Source: Effusibacillus consociatus (GTDB lineage Bacteria; Bacillota; Bacilli; Tumebacillales; Effusibacillaceae). From it: a DNA stretch of 64,000 nt. The stretch is from positions 40,445 to 104,444 of the forward strand of contig NZ_JBHSHC010000006.1 of NCBI RefSeq assembly GCF_042652925.1. The letters are read 5' to 3'. Position 1 is the stretch's first letter. The number at the start of each line of letters is the position of its first letter. Made by a program: the position numbers and the translations under genes. Below the pieces are notes generated by a model. The model was not told the DNA's origin, did not search any database, and saw nothing but the letters and a program-made list of their open reading frames with translations. Positions 61,010 to 64,000 of the stretch are shown piece after piece.

Positions 61010-61513
61010 CTAAGTCCCTAGTTGCTTCTCCAGTTCCCGGATTTTGTCCCTGAGAACGGCTGCTTCCTCAAACTTTTCCGTCTGTACGGCCGCCTGCAAC
61101 TGGGCTCGTAGTTTATCCAAATCCCGTTTGGCTTTTATCTTTCCGCCGGTTCTCTGCGGTACTTTTCCGATATGGGTTGTGGATCCGTGCACCTTCCGAA
61201 CCAGAGGCTCTAAACGGGAACGAAAATGTTGATAACACTCCGTACACCCGAAACGGCCGATCTGACTAAACTGATTGTAGGTTAATCCGCATTTGCTGCA
61301 TCGTGGCGGTGCCGATACAGCGGCACCCGGCGATTCAAAATTTAACAATCCGGATAACAAGCTGTTCAGGGAAAACCCGGCCGCCGCCTTGTGCATCCAT
61401 TCTCCTTTTTCTCTGGCGCATGGCTCGCACAGATGAAATTCACTTTTGTCACCTTGGATGATCTTCGTGAAATGGACGGTGGCTTGCCGCTGCCCACATT
61501 CCTGACACTTCAT
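61010..61513 (-). CDS. mcsA: McsA, activator of protein arginine kinase
   Basis: McsA activates McsB. The 167 residues contain two zinc-type Cys sets (CQEC with CEPC, and CSKC with CTEC) and a C-terminal UVR domain (LRAQLQAAVQTEKFEEAAVL). Length and domain order match the family. It lies between ctsR and mcsB. Confidence 0.95.
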   Translation of the reverse strand: MKCQECGQRQATVHFTKIIQGDKSEFHLCEPCAREKGEWMHKAAAGFSLNSLLSGLLNFESPGAAVSAPPRCSKCGLTYNQFSQIGRFGCTECYQHFRSRLEPLVRKVHGSTTHIGKVPQRTGGKIKAKRDLDKLRAQLQAAVQTEKFEEAAVLRDKIRELEKQLGT

Positions 61514-61525
61514 GCAGAATCCCTC

Positions 61526-61987
61526 CTATCCTTTCAGAATCGCTCGAATCATAGCAATCAGCAGATTCGCTCGAAGACGGTCCCGTTCAGGAATCGCGGC
61601 TTGCAAGACATCGCGGTGTACGGCCGCTTCAAGCATTCGCGCCTCACGGTCAGTGATAATTTCTTCTTCAAGCAATCGTTCAATGATTCCTTCCGCTTCC
61701 CGTTGCGTAATTTGGGATCCAATCAACTTCACTACCGCTTGATAAAGAGTACAGTCCGGATCGAGTTCCACTTTGCGAATTCGGATAAATCCACCGCCGC
61801 CGCGTTTCGATTCAACGATATACCCTTTTTGGAAAGTAAATCGGGTGCTTATGACATAATTGATCTGTGAAGGAACGCATTGAAAGCGATCCGCCAGCTC
61901 ACTGCGCTTCACATCTACAAAACCGGCGTTACCGGACTTTAAGATTTGCTTTATATACTGTTCAATGATATCGGAGATATTACTCAG
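61526..61987 (-). CDS. ctsR: Transcriptional repressor CtsR (probable CTG start)
   Basis: CtsR represses class III heat-shock genes including its own operon. The product of about 153 residues begins (M)SNISDIIEQYIKQIL, with DRFQCVPSQINYVISTRFTF as winged helix and RGGGGFIRI as wing. There is no in-frame ATG nearby. GTG lies inside GGGAGGTG itself, whereas CTG lies 8 nt after GGAGG and aligns with the Met of known CtsR. If the GTG is used the protein is 3 residues longer. Confidence 0.93.
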   Translation of the reverse strand: MSNISDIIEQYIKQILKSGNAGFVDVKRSELADRFQCVPSQINYVISTRFTFQKGYIVESKRGGGGFIRIRKVELDPDCTLYQAVVKLIGSQITQREAEGIIERLLEEEIITDREARMLEAAVHRDVLQAAIPERDRLRANLLIAMIRAILKG

Positions 61988-62005
61988 AGCGACCACCTCC
62001 CATCA

Positions 62006-62027
62006 TTGACTTTGACTATTATTGACC
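62006..62027 (-). promoter_or_regulatory. CtsR operator
   Basis: GGTCAAT-AAT-AGTCAAA on the minus strand (62011-62027) matches the heptad direct repeat RGTCAAA-NAN-RGTCAAA; an overlapping third heptad AGTCAA lies on the gene side. It covers the start of transcription. Confidence 0.82.
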
Positions 62028-62036
62028 TTTAATTAA

Positions 62037-62065
62037 ATTATATCCACTCTATTTTCGAATTGCAA
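62037..62065 (-). promoter_or_regulatory. Sigma-A promoter of the ctsR operon
   Basis: TTGCAA, 17 nt, TATAAT on the minus strand. Initiation would fall at the edge of the CtsR box. The -35 overlaps the last codons of the HAD reading frame. Confidence 0.78.
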
Positions 62066-62719
62066 TATCAAACCAGCACAAAATTTCCTCAAATCGGCGA
62101 ATAATACGATCCGCCCCGTCCAGTTCCCCGGGTCTGGCGAACCCAAAATCACAACCGATCACAAAGAGTCCATTTGCTTTTCCGGCACGAACATCCGATT
62201 TTCGATCTCCCACCATTACGGCATCACGCTCCTCGGTATCGAGCAGCAGTTTTTCAACCAGCTCTTCTTTGCGTGAAGTCTTAAACTCACCCGCTGAATA
62301 GATCCGGTCAAAATAACTATCAATGCCTTTTGCACGAGCCACACCTTTTACATAAGGTTCCCCTCCATTAGACGCTATATACAGGCGCATCCCTTGATTC
62401 CATAGTGCTGCAGTGTCTTTTTTACTTCGGGATACAGCTGTCCATTTCCTTCTTCCAGAAGACGCGGTTCTTCTTCAAGCAGCCACCCATCCGCTGTTGC
62501 CCGTTGATGGTCGGTTGCATCAGGAATCATTTTTCCCATATGTCTGCCGTCGTCATCCCAAATACCTGCGTAATCTCATCTGGGTTCGGCAGCTCCTTTT
62601 TATTATAGATTCCCACTGCTTGCAACCTCTCAAAAGTTTTTTGAAAGGCCGGAACCGCCAGTTGCTCAGTTTGAAACAATGTACCGTCAAGATCAAAAAT
62701 AAAAGCGCCAATTTTTCAT
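62049..62719 (-). pseudogene. Frameshifted HAD-superfamily phosphatase
   Basis: A HAD hydrolase is spread over three frames. The catalytic motif IFDLDGTL is preceded by ATG-A5 in the wrong frame. The first frame ends after TADIWEK at a run of five A. The second (MIPDATDHQRATADGW to HYGIK) breaks at GGG, and the third (MRLYIASNGGEPYV) carries the Lys region SRKEELVEKLL and motif IV VGDRKSDVRAGKANG to the end. All three breaks lie at homopolymers. GGGGG before the ATG remains intact. It may be a real pseudogene or a sequence with homopolymer errors. Confidence 0.8.
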
Positions 62720-62759
62720 ATGTACCCCCATAGTTTTGAACAAACTTTTTGAACAAACA

Positions 62760-62788
62760 TTGAAAAAAAAGGGAAAACCAAGTATATA
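62760..62788 (+). promoter_or_regulatory. Sigma-A promoter of the tetR-like gene
   Basis: TTGAAA, 17 nt, TATATA, about 68 nt upstream of the start codon, in the divergent gap with the HAD gene. Confidence 0.55.
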
Positions 62789-62855
62789 TGATACAATACT
62801 AAAAAGTCGAATTCTGTCACTTTGAATGGTGGATCTGAAAGGAAGCGAGCATTGC

Positions 62856-63422
62856 ATGTCAAACAAATACGAAGAGATTGCCCAGGCAGCGATTAAATTG
62901 TTTGAACAAAAAGGCTATCATGCGACCTCCGTCCAAGACATTGCGGATGAAGTAGGTCTGCAAAAAGGAAGCCTTTACCACTATATCTCCAGCAAAGAAG
63001 AACTGTTGATGAAAATTACTCAGCAGTCAATCAGCGGATTCAACCGCCGGCTTGAAAAAATCATCGAGACCCAAGTATCAGCCAAAGATCGATTGATTCT
63101 TGCCATCCAGAATCATGTAGTAAGCGTGGCGGCCAACCTCGAAATGACAACCGTTCTGCTGCGTGAAGCTTTGTCTTTGGAACCGGAGCATCATACCGTC
63201 ATCAAAAATGAAACGGATCGTTACCTGAGTCTTTGGGCTCAAATTATTGATGAAGGTGTAAAAGCAGGCGAATTTAAACCTGGCAACAGCCGCTTAATCG
63301 CTCTCGCAATTCTCGGAAGCTGCAACTGGGTATACCGTTGGTATCAAGAAGGCGGGAAACTTACACCCGAAGAAATCGGTTCTTATTTTGCCCATATTTT
63401 TATTGACGGCATTAAAAAATAA
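62856..63422 (+). CDS. TetR/AcrR-family transcriptional regulator
   Basis: A 188-residue TetR-type repressor. The N-terminal domain begins MSNKYEEIAQAAIKLFEQKG with the helix-turn-helix at about 25-44 (SVQDIADEVGLQKGSLYHYI). The C-terminal ligand domain is not recognised; similarity in style to FadR/YsiA or KstR2-like regulators is a guess. The start follows AAGGAAG. An earlier in-frame ATG lacks a ribosome site. No target gene adjoins it: the HAD gene is divergent and 5S rRNA convergent. Confidence 0.88.
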   Translation: MSNKYEEIAQAAIKLFEQKGYHATSVQDIADEVGLQKGSLYHYISSKEELLMKITQQSISGFNRRLEKIIETQVSAKDRLILAIQNHVVSVAANLEMTTVLLREALSLEPEHHTVIKNETDRYLSLWAQIIDEGVKAGEFKPGNSRLIALAILGSCNWVYRWYQEGGKLTPEEIGSYFAHIFIDGIKK

Positions 63423-63429
63423 TCTATTC

Positions 63430-63485
63430 TTCCCCTAGCTTTTCATATGGTCCAGTAAGACCGGGAGAGCGAGGGAGTTTTTTTG
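63430..63485 (+). terminator. Terminator after the tetR-like gene
   Basis: CCCTAGCTTTTC pairs with GGGAGAGCGAGGG (with G.U pairs and one mismatch) enclosing GGTC/GACC, followed by T7 on the plus strand. Confidence 0.7.
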
Positions 63486-63570
63486 TACAAGCTACTATAC
63501 AAAATTCTTGCAAGGGTATGAATTTGTTACCGGAGTTTTTGAACCTCCAAAACAACATGCTGTAAATACA

Positions 63571-63605
63571 AAAGTACGCCCTAGCCAATGGCTAAGGCGT
63601 ACTTT
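63571..63605 (-). terminator. Second rRNA terminator
   Basis: AAAGTACGCC / GGCGTACTTT stem with an inner TAGCC/GGCTA pairing. It lies 20 nt beyond the first 5S terminator on the minus strand and ends in TTTTGTATTT. Confidence 0.75.
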
Positions 63606-63625
63606 GAAATTCGGATTTCATCAAA

Positions 63626-63651
63626 AAGACCTGATCAACAGATCAGGTCTT
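63626..63651 (-). terminator. First rRNA terminator
   Basis: AAGACCTGATC / GATCAGGTCTT perfect 11-bp stem with AACA loop, followed by T4-5 on the minus strand, just after 5S. Confidence 0.88.
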
Positions 63652-63655
63652 ATGG

Positions 63656-63773
<118 letters not shown>

Positions 63774-63808
63774 TGCAGGGATGTTGTACGACTTGATTCC
63801 ATCCGTCA

Positions 63809-63929
63809 GACCCACAAGGGGTTGCAGACCTCATCAGGGATTTACAGACCCTTTTCAGGACTTTCAGAGCCTTCAAAGGACTTTCAGCAACCACTTTAAG
63901 AGGCTTTCAGCAACTTTAAGGGGCTTTCA
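63809..63929 (+). repeat. Tandem array of six about 20-bp units upstream of 5S
   Basis: Units read GACCCACAAGGGGTTGCA, GACCTCATCAGGGATTTACA, GACCCTTTTCAGGACTTTCA, GAGCCTTCAAAGGACTTTCA, then 23-nt GCAACCACTTTAAG + AGGCTTTCA and GCAACTTTAAGGGGCTTTCA. Periodicity is 20 nt except the first (18) and fifth (23). Most units contain a short inverted repeat. The remaining spacer to the window edge shows no gene; no 23S 3' end is visible. Confidence 0.75.
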
Positions 63930-64000
63930 TACCCTTATTTTGCTTTTTTCGGGATGGAATCTTTAAGTCCCCGAAACACCCTTATTTCCTGTTTGCTCCC

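Noticed and set aside
63809..63929. Possible CRISPR array
   Set aside because: Units are contiguous, about 20 nt, diverged and without spacers; no cas genes.
63930..64000. 3' end of 23S rRNA at the right edge
   Set aside because: No conserved 23S terminal sequence is recognisable; the edge still appears to be spacer.

Overview
The window is a chromosomal stretch of an endospore-forming Firmicute of the order Bacillales. It carries the conserved block that in Bacillus subtilis runs from an rRNA operon through ctsR, the ribosomal-protein superoperons and cwlD-gerD-kbaA-pdaB, here in reverse orientation, so nearly all genes are on the minus strand. Spore genes (spoIIM-like, pdaB, kbaA, gerD, cwlD, sigH), a CtsR/McsAB/ClpC stress module, a cysteine T-box and DisA all fit that order. 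Placing rpsD inside the alpha operon and pssA beside disA differs from B. subtilis and is compatible with an Alicyclobacillaceae- or Paenibacillus-like lineage. That family placement is inference only.

Layout, left to right: the 5' part of an arginase gene; a YhaO/YhaN-type nuclease-ATPase pair; two small unknown genes; spoIIM-like, pdaB, kbaA, gerD, salA and cwlD; rplM-rpsI; truA; the S10-spc-alpha superoperon from rplQ back to rpsJ; tuf-fusA-rpsG-rpsL-rplGB; rpoC-rpoB; rsmC-rplL-rplJ-rplA-rplK; nusG-secE-rpmG; sigH; rae1-rlmB-mrnC-cysS-cysE behind a T-box; gltX; ispF-ispD; a PIN/TRAM protein; pssA; disA-radA; clpC-mcsB-mcsA-ctsR; a frameshifted HAD phosphatase; a TetR regulator on the plus strand; and a 5S rRNA with the spacer upstream of it.

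The genes are mainly the transcription and translation core (RNA polymerase alpha, beta, beta'; sigma-H; NusG; two elongation factors; IF-1; about 33 ribosomal proteins; SecY/SecE). With them are protein quality control, genome surveillance (RadA, DisA), isoprenoid precursors, phospholipid synthesis and late sporulation/germination. Several operon controls can be read directly: strong sigma-A promoters before rpsJ, rplGB, rpoB, rpmG, sigH, gltX, pssA, salA and ctsR; a consensus sigma-G promoter before gerD; a CtsR box; L10 and probable L13 leaders; a T-box with a UGC specifier; and many intrinsic terminators.

The least explained signals are non-coding. A roughly 58-bp imperfect palindrome occurs at least three times in gene spacers (rplW-rplB, T-box-cysE, ispF-gltX), with a covarying stem base and a decayed copy before ispD. 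A six-unit, about 20-bp tandem array lies upstream of 5S. Competing hairpins lie between infA and rpmJ, and an attenuator-like nested hairpin lies between the rpoB promoter and rpoB. I saw no tRNA, CRISPR array, prophage or transposase.
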